NCBI RefSeq assembly: GCF_041435095.1
Contig: NZ_CP108025.1
Span: 496,001 to 560,000 of the forward strand
DNA: 64,000 bases
Direction of reading: 5' to 3'
DNA from: Kitasatospora sp. NBC_00315
GTDB taxonomy: Bacteria; Actinomycetota; Actinomycetes; Streptomycetales; Streptomycetaceae
In this document: in pieces, positions 16,304 through 24,146 of the stretch
How positions within the stretch are numbered: the stretch's first letter is position 1
How the letters are laid out: every line of letters begins with the position of its first letter
Notes under the pieces: generated by a model
Databases searched by the model: none
The model's input: the letters and a program-made list of their open reading frames with translations, nothing else
Told to the model about the DNA's origin: nothing
Translations under genes and position numbers: made by a program

Positions 16304-18061
16304 ATGGGGGGATCGGTGCGCAATCGCCGACTCGTGGTTTCTGCTGCCTTCGTGGCAGCGGGTGTTGGTCTCACTCCGGGAATCGCCCGGGCGGCGGATC
16401 CCGTCGCTCCTGCGGCGCCCGCCACTCAGGGGGTCGCCGCGACCGGGATCGGCCCGGACGCGGTACGGGGACTCGACGGCAGGACGTTCAGCAGCCCGGC
16501 CGACCGTACGGTGGTCGCGCCGAGGTCCGCTGACCGGACCGGCGACGCCGCGCGGGCCCAGGGCACCCAGGGCACACAGGGCACCCAGGGCACCCAGGGC
16601 AGCTCGTATCTCGCGATAGCCCTGGACGCCACGGCGCCCAGCGCGCATTCGATCGATCTGCGGAGCATCGTCACCACCCTGGACGACGCCGCGTTCGACA
16701 TCAGCATCTCCTGGGGCGACGGGACCACCGACAAGGTCACCGGCGGCGCCACCGCCGACAATCTGCACTCCGACCTCCGCCACACCACGCACACGTACGC
16801 CGCGGTCGGGTCGTACGACGTCAAGGTCACGGCGAAGGACACCACGCACGACGTCGAGGCCGTGAACGAGCTCAGGTTCGTCACCTCGGGAGCCGAGTTC
16901 ACCTCGCACACGCCGACCCGGCTGCTGGACACCCGGGCGGGCATCGGCGCCGCGCAGGCGAAGGTGGCGGGGCGGAGCTCGGTGGCCCTGAAGGTCGGGG
17001 GGTCCGCCCAAGTCCCCGTCGGGGTCTCCGCGGTGGTCCTCAACGTCACCGTCACCGACACCACGGCGGCGGGTCACATCTCGGTGCAGCCGGCGAAGGA
17101 CCTGGCCGAGGGCGCCGAGACGTCGAACCTGAACTTCGTCGCGGGCCAGAGCGTCTCGAACCTGGTGGTCGCGGCGGTCGGCGAGGACGGGTACGTACAC
17201 CTGTTCAACGGGGGCTGGGAGTCGGTCGACCTGCTCGCGGACGTCACCGGCTACTTCACGCCGTCGCCCGCCAGCGGCTACACCACGCTCACCCCGGTCC
17301 GGGCCGTCGACACCCGTGAGGGCCTGGGGACGGCCAAGGGCCAGATCGCCGGGCAGGCGAGCTTCGGGGTCGACATCGCCGGGCGCAGGGGCGTACCGAC
17401 GGGTGTCACCGCCGTCGCGATCAACCTGACGGTCACCAACCCGCAGGAGGCCGGTCACCTGACCGTCTATCCCAGCGGGCAGACGGCGCCCGCCACCTCC
17501 AGCGTGAACTTCGCGGCCGGCGGGACGGTCGCGAACTCGGTGATCGTGCCGGTCGGACCCGACGGTAGGATCACCGTCCGCAACGGCAGTTGGGCACCGG
17601 CGGACGTGGTGGTCGACGTCGTCGGCTACTACAGCCCCGACAGCCGGTCCGCCCTCGTGTCGGCCCGGGTGCCGTTGCGGATCATGGACAGCCGCACGGA
17701 CAGCTGGGGCCGGAAGGCCGGCCCGCTGCCGGCCCGTTCGTACCTCGCCCTGCGACTCGAAGGCGACACGACCTCCCCCGACGTCGACGGCTGGGTGCTG
17801 AACACCACGGTCACCAACACGACCGGCGCCGGCTTCCTGTCGGTCGCCCCGGACCCGAACTTCTGGTCCGCATACCAGAACGGCACCGCGGTCACGCCGG
17901 AGCGGCCCGTCGCCTCGACCCTGAACTGGACGGCAGGCGCGAGCGTCCCGAACGTGGCGCAGACGCCCGGGGGCAAGGGGGGCATCGTCGACCTCTGGAA
18001 CCAGGGCTGGGAGAACATCGACCTGGTCGTCGACCTGCTCGGGTTCTACCAGACGAACTGA
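16304..18061 (+). CDS. secreted PKD-domain protein with three beta-rich repeats
   Basis: 585 aa from ATG 16304 (GAGGA ribosome site just upstream). A Sec signal peptide ends at about IARA|AD (residue 30). Next comes a linker with a (GTQ)n repeat at about residues 86-97, encoded by 9-bp tandem units at 16560-16598. A PKD-like domain follows (about 100-190: FDISISWGDGTTDKV, THTYAAVGSYDVKVTAKD). Then three ~125-aa repeats occur, each with RLLDTRAGIG-type opening, VVLNVTVTDTTAAGHISV, SxLNFxAGxxVxN and a VDLLADVTGYF ending (about 200-320, 330-445, 455-585). The third repeat is divergent (RIMDSRTD). Likely cell-surface or extracellular, carbohydrate- or protein-binding; no catalytic motif seen. Confidence 0.82.
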   Translation: MGGSVRNRRLVVSAAFVAAGVGLTPGIARAADPVAPAAPATQGVAATGIGPDAVRGLDGRTFSSPADRTVVAPRSADRTGDAARAQGTQGTQGTQGTQGSSYLAIALDATAPSAHSIDLRSIVTTLDDAAFDISISWGDGTTDKVTGGATADNLHSDLRHTTHTYAAVGSYDVKVTAKDTTHDVEAVNELRFVTSGAEFTSHTPTRLLDTRAGIGAAQAKVAGRSSVALKVGGSAQVPVGVSAVVLNVTVTDTTAAGHISVQPAKDLAEGAETSNLNFVAGQSVSNLVVAAVGEDGYVHLFNGGWESVDLLADVTGYFTPSPASGYTTLTPVRAVDTREGLGTAKGQIAGQASFGVDIAGRRGVPTGVTAVAINLTVTNPQEAGHLTVYPSGQTAPATSSVNFAAGGTVANSVIVPVGPDGRITVRNGSWAPADVVVDVVGYYSPDSRSALVSARVPLRIMDSRTDSWGRKAGPLPARSYLALRLEGDTTSPDVDGWVLNTTVTNTTGAGFLSVAPDPNFWSAYQNGTAVTPERPVASTLNWTAGASVPNVAQTPGGKGGIVDLWNQGWENIDLVVDLLGFYQTN

Positions 18062-18078
18062 TCCACCGGTGGTTCCAC

Positions 18079-18108
18079 GGGGCGGTGCACCCTACGACGC
18101 ACCGCCCC
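18079..18108. terminator. bidirectional hairpin terminator
   Basis: GGGGCGGTGC (18079-18088) pairs perfectly with GCACCGCCCC (18099-18108) around a 10-nt loop. It follows the secreted-protein stop at 18061 and lies between it and the convergent ABC-2 permease gene. Confidence 0.7.
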
Positions 18109-18278
18109 GGTTCGGCCCCACGGCCGACGGCCGTCCCGCAGGGCGGGCACGGCTGAGCCGAGGGCGGCGGCCACCGACGCCGTGTCGATGCCCGCCGCCC
18201 TCGGCCGGAAGGTCGTGCGAGAGGTGGTAGGGGGCGGAGCGCCGGGCGGGTGCCGGCCGGTCCGCGACGTCGCGGTGG

Positions 18279-19067
18279 TTACCTGGGGTCGCGGTTGAAC
18301 GTCGAGGTCGTCCAGAAGTAGCCGATCGTCGCGAGGGCGACGCACCAGGCGACCGTGAGCCAGCCGTTGATGCCGATCCCGCTGCCGAGTAGCAGCCCGC
18401 GCAGGGTCTCGATGGCGGGTGTGAACGGCTGGTACCGGGCGATCGGCTGGAACCAGCCGGGCATCGTGTGGACCGGGACGAAGGCGCTGGACAGCAGCGG
18501 CAGCAGGATCAGCGGCATCGCGTTGTTGCCGGCGGCCTCGGCGTTCGGACTGACCAGGCCCATGCCGACCGCGATCCAGGTGAGCGCCAGGGCGAACAGC
18601 GCGAGCACCCCGAACGCCGCCAGCCACTCCAGCACGGTGGCGTCCGTGGAGCGGAAACCGATGGCCACGGCGACGGCGCCTACCAGGACCACGCTCGCGA
18701 CCGACTGGAGCACTCCGCTGACGACGTGCCCGACGAGCACGGAGGGACGGTGGATCGACATCGTACGGAAGCGGGCGATGATGCCCTCGGTCATGTCGTT
18801 GGAGACGGAGATCGCGCTCCCGACCACGGTGCTGCCGACGGTCATCAGCAGCAGGCCCGGGACGATGTAGGCGATGTAGGCGGAGCGGTCCGCACCGCCG
18901 CCGAGGCCCGCGCTCATCGTGTCGCCGAAGATGTAGACGAACAGCAGGAGCAGCATGATCGGGGTGAGCAGCAGGTTCAGGGTGAGGGAGGGGTAGCGGC
19001 GGGCGTGCAGGAGGTTGCGGCGCAGCATGGTGGAGCAGTCGCGCAGGGCCAGGGCGGGGGTGCTCAT
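18279..19067 (-). CDS. ABC-2 type transporter permease (DrrB-like)
   Basis: 262 aa with about six membrane segments (LNLLLTPIMLLLLFVYIFG, YIVPGLLLMTVGSTVVGSA, VASVVLVGAVAVAIGF, LAAFGVLALFALALTWIAVG, and others). The EGIIARFRTMSIHRPSVLVG cytoplasmic loop and the MPLILLPLLSSAFVP segment are typical of DrrB/ABC-2 daunorubicin-type permeases. Its ATG overlaps the ATPase stop by four bases. It forms the membrane half of an exporter with the gene at 19064. It ends in a rare TAA stop. Confidence 0.88.
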   Translation of the reverse strand: MSTPALALRDCSTMLRRNLLHARRYPSLTLNLLLTPIMLLLLFVYIFGDTMSAGLGGGADRSAYIAYIVPGLLLMTVGSTVVGSAISVSNDMTEGIIARFRTMSIHRPSVLVGHVVSGVLQSVASVVLVGAVAVAIGFRSTDATVLEWLAAFGVLALFALALTWIAVGMGLVSPNAEAAGNNAMPLILLPLLSSAFVPVHTMPGWFQPIARYQPFTPAIETLRGLLLGSGIGINGWLTVAWCVALATIGYFWTTSTFNRDPR

Positions 19068-20071
19068 CGGGTGTTCTCCTTGGACTGGTGGGGCACTTCG
19101 GTGCCGCCGGTGAGGGCGAAGAACACGTCGTCGAGGTCGGGCGTGTGGACGGTGAGCCGGTCGGCCTCGATGCCGGCGGTGTCGAGGCGGTCGAGGGTGT
19201 CGCGCAGGTGGCGTTGGCTGCCGTCGCCGGCGATCCGCAGGGTGAGGGATTCGTCGTGGCGGGTGGCGTCGGTCAGGACGGTACCGGCGTTGCGGTAGGT
19301 GCCCGGGTCGCTGAAGTGCAGTCGGAGGTGACCGCCGGGGACCAGTTGCTTGAGCTCCTCGGCGGTGCCCTCGGCGACGATCCTGCTGTCGTGCAGGACG
19401 GCGATGCGGTCGGCGAGTTCGTCGGCCTCCTCCAGGTACTGGGTGGTGAGGAGGACGGTGGCACCGTCGGTGACCAGCTCGCGGATGATCTGCCACATGT
19501 TGTGGCGCGAGCGCGGGTCGAGGCCGGTGGTGGGTTCGTCGAGGAAGATGACCCTCGGGTTGCCGACCAGGGTCATGGCGAGGTCGAGTCGGCGCTTCAT
19601 GCCGCCGGAGTAGGTGGAGGCGGGCTTCCCGGCGGCGTCGGTGAGGTCGAAGCGCTCCAGCAGTTCGGCGGCCACCCGCCGCCCCTCCCTGCGGGGGAGA
19701 TGGTGCAGGTCCGTCATGAGGAGCATGTTCTCCTGACCCGTGATCAGAGCGTCGACCGCGGAGAACTGGCCGGTGACACCGATCGCGGCACGCACGCCGT
19801 CCGGGGAGGTGGCGACGTTGTGGCCCGCGACCTGGGCCTGTCCGCCGTCGGCGGGGACGAGGGTGGAGAGGATCTTGACGACGGTGGTCTTGCCGGCGCC
19901 GTTCGGGCCGAGCAGCGCGAACACCGACCCGGCCGGGATGTGCAGGTCGACGCCGTCGAGCACGACCTTGTCGCCGTAGGACTTGCGCAGCCCGGCGGTC
20001 GAGACGGCGGCGGGCGCCTGCGGGCCCTCGCCGCTTCTGGGCATGGGCATGGGCATGACAGGTGAAGGCAT
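19064..20071 (-). CDS. ABC transporter ATP-binding protein (DrrA-like)
   Basis: 335 aa. Walker A LLGPNGAGKTTVVKIL (about 53-68), Q-loop GVTGQFSAVD, signature YSGGMKRRLDLAM (about 152), Walker B PRVIFLDEPTTGLDPRSRHN and H-loop TTQYLEEADELADRI. The C-terminal ~100 residues form the DrrA regulatory extension, ending HTPDLDDVFFALTGG. It is coupled with the permease downstream and preceded by the DUF4097 and RHH regulator genes on the same strand, a recurrent Streptomyces operon. Substrate unknown. The start is ambiguous: the first ~15 residues (PMPMPRSGEG) are low-complexity. Confidence 0.9.
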   Translation of the reverse strand: MPSPVMPMPMPRSGEGPQAPAAVSTAGLRKSYGDKVVLDGVDLHIPAGSVFALLGPNGAGKTTVVKILSTLVPADGGQAQVAGHNVATSPDGVRAAIGVTGQFSAVDALITGQENMLLMTDLHHLPRREGRRVAAELLERFDLTDAAGKPASTYSGGMKRRLDLAMTLVGNPRVIFLDEPTTGLDPRSRHNMWQIIRELVTDGATVLLTTQYLEEADELADRIAVLHDSRIVAEGTAEELKQLVPGGHLRLHFSDPGTYRNAGTVLTDATRHDESLTLRIAGDGSQRHLRDTLDRLDTAGIEADRLTVHTPDLDDVFFALTGGTEVPHQSKENTR

Positions 20072-20129
20072 GGGACCCTCCCGTTTCGAAGGCTGATGTG
20101 GGTGAGGTGAGGCCGGCTCTACGCGCGGG

Positions 20130-20975
20130 TCAGGACCTGGCGCGCAGTACGTCGATGTTGCCGTGCCGGGTGCGGGCGCGGACCTTGACCGCGTCCTCGG
20201 TCTGCTCCGGGGCCTCGGAGGCGGAGAGCGTGTTGCGCACCTGCCCGGAGCCCGAGGTTACGTCGAGCCAGGCGGCCGTTCCCTCACGGATGCCGACCTC
20301 GATGGCACCGTAGGAGGTCTCCAGCTGGATCGTGCCGCGGGCGACCTCGGCGACACGCAGGGTGCCGTGCGCGGTGGTGGCCACGACCGAGCCCTCGGCG
20401 CGCGCGATGTCGATGTCGCCGTTGGCGCCGCTCACCCGAAGGTCACCGGTCGCGACGCCGACGGTCGTGGTGCCGTGCGAGTTCTTCAGTACGGCGGGCC
20501 CGTCGATCGTGCCGACCCGCAGGCTGCCGGAGCTGGTGGTGATCTCGGCCATGCCCTCGATCCGGTCGACGGTGATCGAGCCGTGGGAGGCGGTCAGCTG
20601 GAGCGGCCCGGTCGCGTCGAGGCGGACGTCGCCGGAGGAGGTCTTGACCCGGACCTCGCCGAGCCGGCCCTCGCCGAGCACCTGCGCCCAGGCGCCGGTC
20701 ATGTCGATGCGCGAGCCCGTGGGCAGCTCGACCACGACATCGACGGTACCCGGGCGGCGGAGCGAGTTGCGCTGCTTGGGCGTCCTGACCGTCAGGGCGC
20801 CGCTCGCGTACGTGACCTCGGCCTGCTCGGCGGCCCGCACGTCCTGGTCCCGCTTCGGGTCGCGGGGCCGCACCTCGACGACGGTGTCGATGCGGTCCAC
20901 CGCGGCGAAGTGGATGGATCCGGCCTCCACGTGGGCGGTGACGGAGATCGGTTCGGGAGTGTCGAAAGAAGGCAT
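20130..20975 (-). CDS. DUF4097-family beta-strand repeat protein
   Basis: 281 aa. Repeating short beta strands with S/T-G-D/N turns: VKTSSGDVRLDATGPLQLTA, SHGSITVDRIEGMAEITTSS, GSLRVGTIDGPAVLKNSHGT, and later GANGDIDIARAEGSVVATTA and TRHGNIDVL. This is the right-handed parallel beta-helix-like pattern of DUF4097/adhesin-type proteins. No signal peptide is visible, so it is probably cytoplasmic or membrane-peripheral. It is second in an operon between the RHH regulator and the ABC exporter. Function unknown; it may act with the exporter or the regulator. Confidence 0.85.
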   Translation of the reverse strand: MPSFDTPEPISVTAHVEAGSIHFAAVDRIDTVVEVRPRDPKRDQDVRAAEQAEVTYASGALTVRTPKQRNSLRRPGTVDVVVELPTGSRIDMTGAWAQVLGEGRLGEVRVKTSSGDVRLDATGPLQLTASHGSITVDRIEGMAEITTSSGSLRVGTIDGPAVLKNSHGTTTVGVATGDLRVSGANGDIDIARAEGSVVATTAHGTLRVAEVARGTIQLETSYGAIEVGIREGTAAWLDVTSGSGQVRNTLSASEAPEQTEDAVKVRARTRHGNIDVLRARS

Positions 20976-21056
20976 GGCTGTACCGTCCTCTTGGGTCTCG
21001 ATGGCGTCCCTGCTGGTGGGACGTGATCCGAATGACGTGCGGCCGGCAGGGCGCGA

Positions 21057-21575
21057 CTAGCGCACCCAGCCCGTGATGCTCTGTCCGATGGTCTGGGTCT
21101 TCCCCGTCGCCCGCGGCCGCGTTCCGCCGTCGACCGCGGCCGACACGGCCCGGACCAGCCACGCGTTGACCGACAGGCCCTCGCGGCTCGCCGCCTCCTC
21201 GGCGCGCACCTTGAGGTGGGCCGGCAGCCGCAGATTGACGCGCGCGGTGCCGCCCTCGTCGCCGTCGGCGGGCGCCTGCGCCCTGAACGGCTCGACGGGC
21301 GCGACGGGCGACTCACCGTGACCGCCGGCGGCGGGCGCCAACGTCACCACGAAGTCGGGATCCAGCCCGCGCAGCCGTACGTCCACCGAGCCCGGGGCGA
21401 GCTCGCGGGTGATCTCGTCCATCGCGGCGGAGAGGACGTTGAGCATGATCAGACGGGTCGCCGACTCCAGCGGAGCGGTGAGCCGGTCGGCCAGCTCCCG
21501 AGCTTCTTCCCCGCCTGCTTCGGCGGCCACCGCGAGTTCGCGACGCAGGTTTTCCACATACGGGGTGAGGTCCAT
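21057..21575 (-). CDS. HicB-like ribbon-helix-helix regulator
   Basis: 172 aa. The C-terminal ribbon-helix-helix (about residues 111-150: ARVNLRLPAHLKVRAEEAAS then REGLSVNAWLVRAVSAAV) is the Arc/HicB DNA-binding fold. The N-terminal ~100 residues (MDLTPYVENLRRELAVAAEA...) form a helical then beta domain. No HicA-like toxin is adjacent, so an antitoxin label would be misleading; it more likely regulates the downstream DUF4097-ABC genes. The sequence upstream of its ATG (21575) carries an array of TGGCRCCA motifs suited to RHH dimers. Confidence 0.82.
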   Translation of the reverse strand: MDLTPYVENLRRELAVAAEAGGEEARELADRLTAPLESATRLIMLNVLSAAMDEITRELAPGSVDVRLRGLDPDFVVTLAPAAGGHGESPVAPVEPFRAQAPADGDEGGTARVNLRLPAHLKVRAEEAASREGLSVNAWLVRAVSAAVDGGTRPRATGKTQTIGQSITGWVR

Positions 21576-21585
21576 GACGCCATCA

Positions 21586-21763
21586 TGGCACCACTGTGGC
21601 GCCACGTGCAACCCCGAAGTGCACATCCCACCGGACCGAGCGCACGGCAGCTGCTCCGAACTGCGGGTATACAACCGGGCCACGGTGCGTCGGCATGGCA
21701 CCACGGGCGCCCCCGATCCCCCGTGGACCACTCGATGGCACCGCATGGCGCCACGTGGTGCCA
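21586..21763. promoter_or_regulatory. phased TGGCRCCA motif array, candidate RHH operator
   Basis: Motifs: TGGCACCA 21586-21593, TGGCGCCA 21597-21604, TGGCACCA 21696-21703, TGGCACCG 21736-21743, TGGCGCCA 21746-21753, TGGTGCCA 21756-21763. Within clusters the spacing is 10-11 bp, one helical turn. The array fills the divergent gap between the RHH gene (start 21575) and the membrane-protein gene (start 21934). RHH repressors of the Arc/MetJ type bind such tandem sites cooperatively; binding here is inferred. Confidence 0.65.
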
Positions 21764-21933
21764 CCCTGCGCCATGCGGATGCCACCGGGCGGACGGCGGG
21801 TGGGAGCGACGAGCCCGCCGACAAACGGACGGGGCCGAGCTGCGGCCGATGCTCCGCCAGGGCGCCCGCGGGCGTGGGGCCCCGCGCCGTCGGCTACGAT
21901 CCTGCGGATCTTGTTCACCTCGGAAGGACGTCC

Positions 21934-22506
21934 ATGAGCAGCAGTCCCCCACTGATGGGAGCCGTCGCAGCCATGCGCACCCAGGCCGCGCTGCTCCTCC
22001 TCGCGAGCCTGGTGAGCTGTGCGCCCGCCTACCTGGGGAAGCCCGCCGGAGCCGACCCGACCACGGCGATCACGGTAGGGGTGCTGCTGTTCGTGGTGTC
22101 CTTCGGGGCACTGTCGAAGGCTCGACCGCGTTCCTGGTACGAGGAGCGGCTGGCGGGCATGGCCGCGCCACCGCTCACCGCGACCGTGATACCCCGGGAG
22201 CAGACCTTCGAGATCATCTCCCGGACGCTGACCAAGCCACTGCTCCTGATCCTGGTCGTCGGGCTGGTCCTCTCCTACGCGACCGGCATGCCGGCGGGAA
22301 TGCTGCTCGCGGGCATCGCCTGCTCCATGCTCCGGCAGTCGCGCTGGCCGGCGGGCCGGGAGAAGGAGCTGAACGGCCGGATCGTCTGCCCGCACGCACC
22401 GGCGCGCACCTCCGACGACGATCCCCACCTCGCCGCGTACCGCCAGGTCCCCTACTACATCGTCCACACGGAACCCGCTCCGGACGCCGGCACACCGCGG
22501 CCCTGA
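21934..22506 (+). CDS. membrane protein, hypothetical
   Basis: 190 aa from ATG 21934 with strong ribosome site GGAAGGA at 21922-21928. Hydrophobic segments: about 15-30 (AALLLLASLVSCAPAYL), 46-60 (AITVGVLLFVVSFGAL) and 103-130 (PLLLILVVGLVLSYATGMPA, GMLLAGIA). The soluble parts (RPRSWYEERLAG; a C-terminal ~55-residue tail YRQVPYYIVHTEP) match no family I recognise. It is divergent from the RHH operon, sharing the motif array. Confidence 0.7.
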   Translation: MSSSPPLMGAVAAMRTQAALLLLASLVSCAPAYLGKPAGADPTTAITVGVLLFVVSFGALSKARPRSWYEERLAGMAAPPLTATVIPREQTFEIISRTLTKPLLLILVVGLVLSYATGMPAGMLLAGIACSMLRQSRWPAGREKELNGRIVCPHAPARTSDDDPHLAAYRQVPYYIVHTEPAPDAGTPRP

Positions 22507-22604
22507 CGCCAGGGGCGGCGGGGCGGCGGGGCACCACCGACGGCGAGCCACCGCTCACCCTCGCTCTCGGGACGGGCTTCGGCTCCGGCCGACCACGCGC
22601 GGCA

Positions 22605-22646
22605 CCCTGGTGTCGCCGCCCCGCCCCGGCGGTGGCGACACCAGGG
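22605..22646. terminator. hairpin terminator with duplicated 3' arm
   Basis: CCCTGGTGTCGCC (22605-22617) pairs perfectly over 13 bp with GGCGACACCAGGG (22634-22646). The same 13-bp 3' arm is repeated at 22648-22660, so two alternative hairpins are possible. It lies between the plus-strand membrane gene and the minus-strand remnant at 22681, so it can serve both strands. Confidence 0.7.
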
Positions 22647-22680
22647 TGGCGACACCAGGGGTCGGCGTCGGGCGCCTCAG

Positions 22681-23280
22681 TCAGGCCGTGTACCCGTACC
22701 GCAGCGTCAGTTCGGTGGCCGAGTCGATCCGGGTGACCGGCCAGTCATGCCCGCCGACCTGCGCCGGGGTCAGGTCCAGTCCGGCACAGGCCGGGTTGTT
22801 CGCCGAGGCGATGACCGGGTCGAGGCGGGCGAAGAACTTCCGGTACGCGCAGCACCCGGCCGACCGGCCGGCTGACGCTGCCGTGCGCGGGGGTGACCTC
22901 CTCGGCGCGGGCGGCCGCGCCACTCTCGGAGTACGGGTTCACGTAGGCCACGGCGCCCTGCGGATCGACGGCGACCGGGTTCGTCCACGGGCTCCAGCCG
23001 TCCGCCGGCTTCGCCCGGACCTTCACCTGGTACCGCCCGTCCGGTTCGACCCCCAGGCTCACCCAGTGGGTACGCACCAGGTTCCCGTACGAACCCCACC
23101 CCGGGAGTGCCCCCAGACCGATGACGACCGTCTGCCTCAACGTGCCGTCGTTCAGGTCGACTTCGTACCGCGTCGGATAGCCGCCCGCCAGGCCGCTGTC
23201 CCAGTCCCCCGGCCTGCCGCCGCCGTCCTTCTCGCCGATCGTCCAGCCGGACCACGGCCGCGGCCGTGCCGACGGCGGCC
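22681..23280 (-). pseudogene. frameshifted, 5'-truncated hypothetical gene
   Basis: Two minus-strand frames carry consecutive protein-like sequence. One (from ~23250) reads WSGWTIGEKDGGG, GGYPTRYEVDLNDGTLRQTV, THWVSLGVEPDGRYQVKVRA and AVAYVNPYSESGAAARAEEV; the other continues from about 22860 with YRKFFARLDPVIASANNPAC and VTRIDSATELTLRYGYTA to the stop at 22681. Joining them needs a frameshift near 22860-22880. No in-frame start precedes WSGWT, and the upstream end abuts the TetR stop. The protein resembles a secreted beta-rich protein; family not recognised. Sequencing error is an alternative to decay. Confidence 0.55.
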
Positions 23281-23286
23281 CGGGCG

Positions 23287-23880
23287 CTACGGCGCGGGCG
23301 AGCCGCCGGGCGGCTGCCAGCCGTGCGTGAGAATGTCGAAGATCGCCTCGACGGCGGCCCCCGGATCCCGGCGGCCCCGGGCGAGGATCGGGATGTCGAG
23401 GACGAATCGAGCAAGGGCCACACAGGCGAGGTCCTCGTGGTCCACGCCGAACTCGTCGGCGATGGCCGCACCGAGGACGCCGGCGTGCCGGGTCCACATA
23501 CGTTCGGCGTACGCGCTCAGCGCCGGCGTGGAGGCCACCAGGTCGGCGAACCCGGCCACCTGCGGGTGCGCCGCGATCGCCCGCCAGCTGTCGAGGGCGT
23601 GCTGGCGCAGGGCGTCGAGGACGCTCTGGCCGCGGGCGCGCTGCCGCACCGCGGCGATCAGCTCCGCCTCCCGGTCCTCGTCCCGGTCGAACACCAGCGC
23701 CTCCTTGCCGCTGAAGTGCTTGAACACCGTGGCGGTCGACACGTCGGCCGCGTCGGCAATGTCACGGATGCCCACCTGGTCGTAGCCGCGCTCCAGAAAG
23801 AGCTCCAGTGCGGCGTCGGCGATCGCCTGCCGGGTGGCCGCCTTCTTGCGTTCGCGACGGCCGATGGGGGGAACGGTCAT
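23287..23880 (-). CDS. TetR-family transcriptional regulator
   Basis: 197 aa. HTH at residues ~12-58: KAATRQAIADAALELFLERG, YDQVGIRDIADAADVSTATV, FKHFSGKEALVF. The C-terminal ligand domain follows (VLDALRQHALDSWRAIAAHP...). Divergent from the FAD monooxygenase at 24147, with a GAAAAGT/ACTTTTC dyad in the gap, the common arrangement of a TetR repressor controlling an adjacent drug-modifying enzyme. Its own start lies about 30 bp from the dyad, so autoregulation is likely. Confidence 0.9.
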   Translation of the reverse strand: MTVPPIGRRERKKAATRQAIADAALELFLERGYDQVGIRDIADAADVSTATVFKHFSGKEALVFDRDEDREAELIAAVRQRARGQSVLDALRQHALDSWRAIAAHPQVAGFADLVASTPALSAYAERMWTRHAGVLGAAIADEFGVDHEDLACVALARFVLDIPILARGRRDPGAAVEAIFDILTHGWQPPGGSPAP

Positions 23881-23911
23881 GGCTTGAGCATATCCGACAG
23901 TCGAACTCGTG

Positions 23912-23936
23912 GAAAAGTTGACTCGTTGCACTTTTC
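23912..23936. promoter_or_regulatory. candidate TetR operator dyad
   Basis: GAAAAGT (23912-23918) and ACTTTTC (23930-23936) form a 7-bp inverted repeat with an 11-bp spacer, in an AT-rich patch that also contains TTGACT (a possible -35 for the monooxygenase gene). It lies between divergent TetR and TetX-like genes. Confidence 0.6.
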
Positions 23937-24146
23937 GATCGGCTCTGCTCTTATGGACGTCGGGGGCACCGGGCGGCACGTCGTCCCCAGCATGGTGACC
24001 GTCTGCGTCGCGCCGTGCATCGCACGGCCGGCCGCCGCCCTGGTCATCGGGCGAGCCCCTCCGCTCGGCCGGCCCGCGACCGGGCTCGGCGCCGGAGCGG
24101 ACCTGTGCTCCCGATGCCCCTCCTCGTCCTCGGAAAGGAAACACCC

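Noticed and set aside
21057..21575. HicB antitoxin of a HicAB toxin-antitoxin pair
   Set aside because: No small HicA-like dsRBD toxin gene is adjacent on either side; the operon context is DUF4097 and an ABC exporter.
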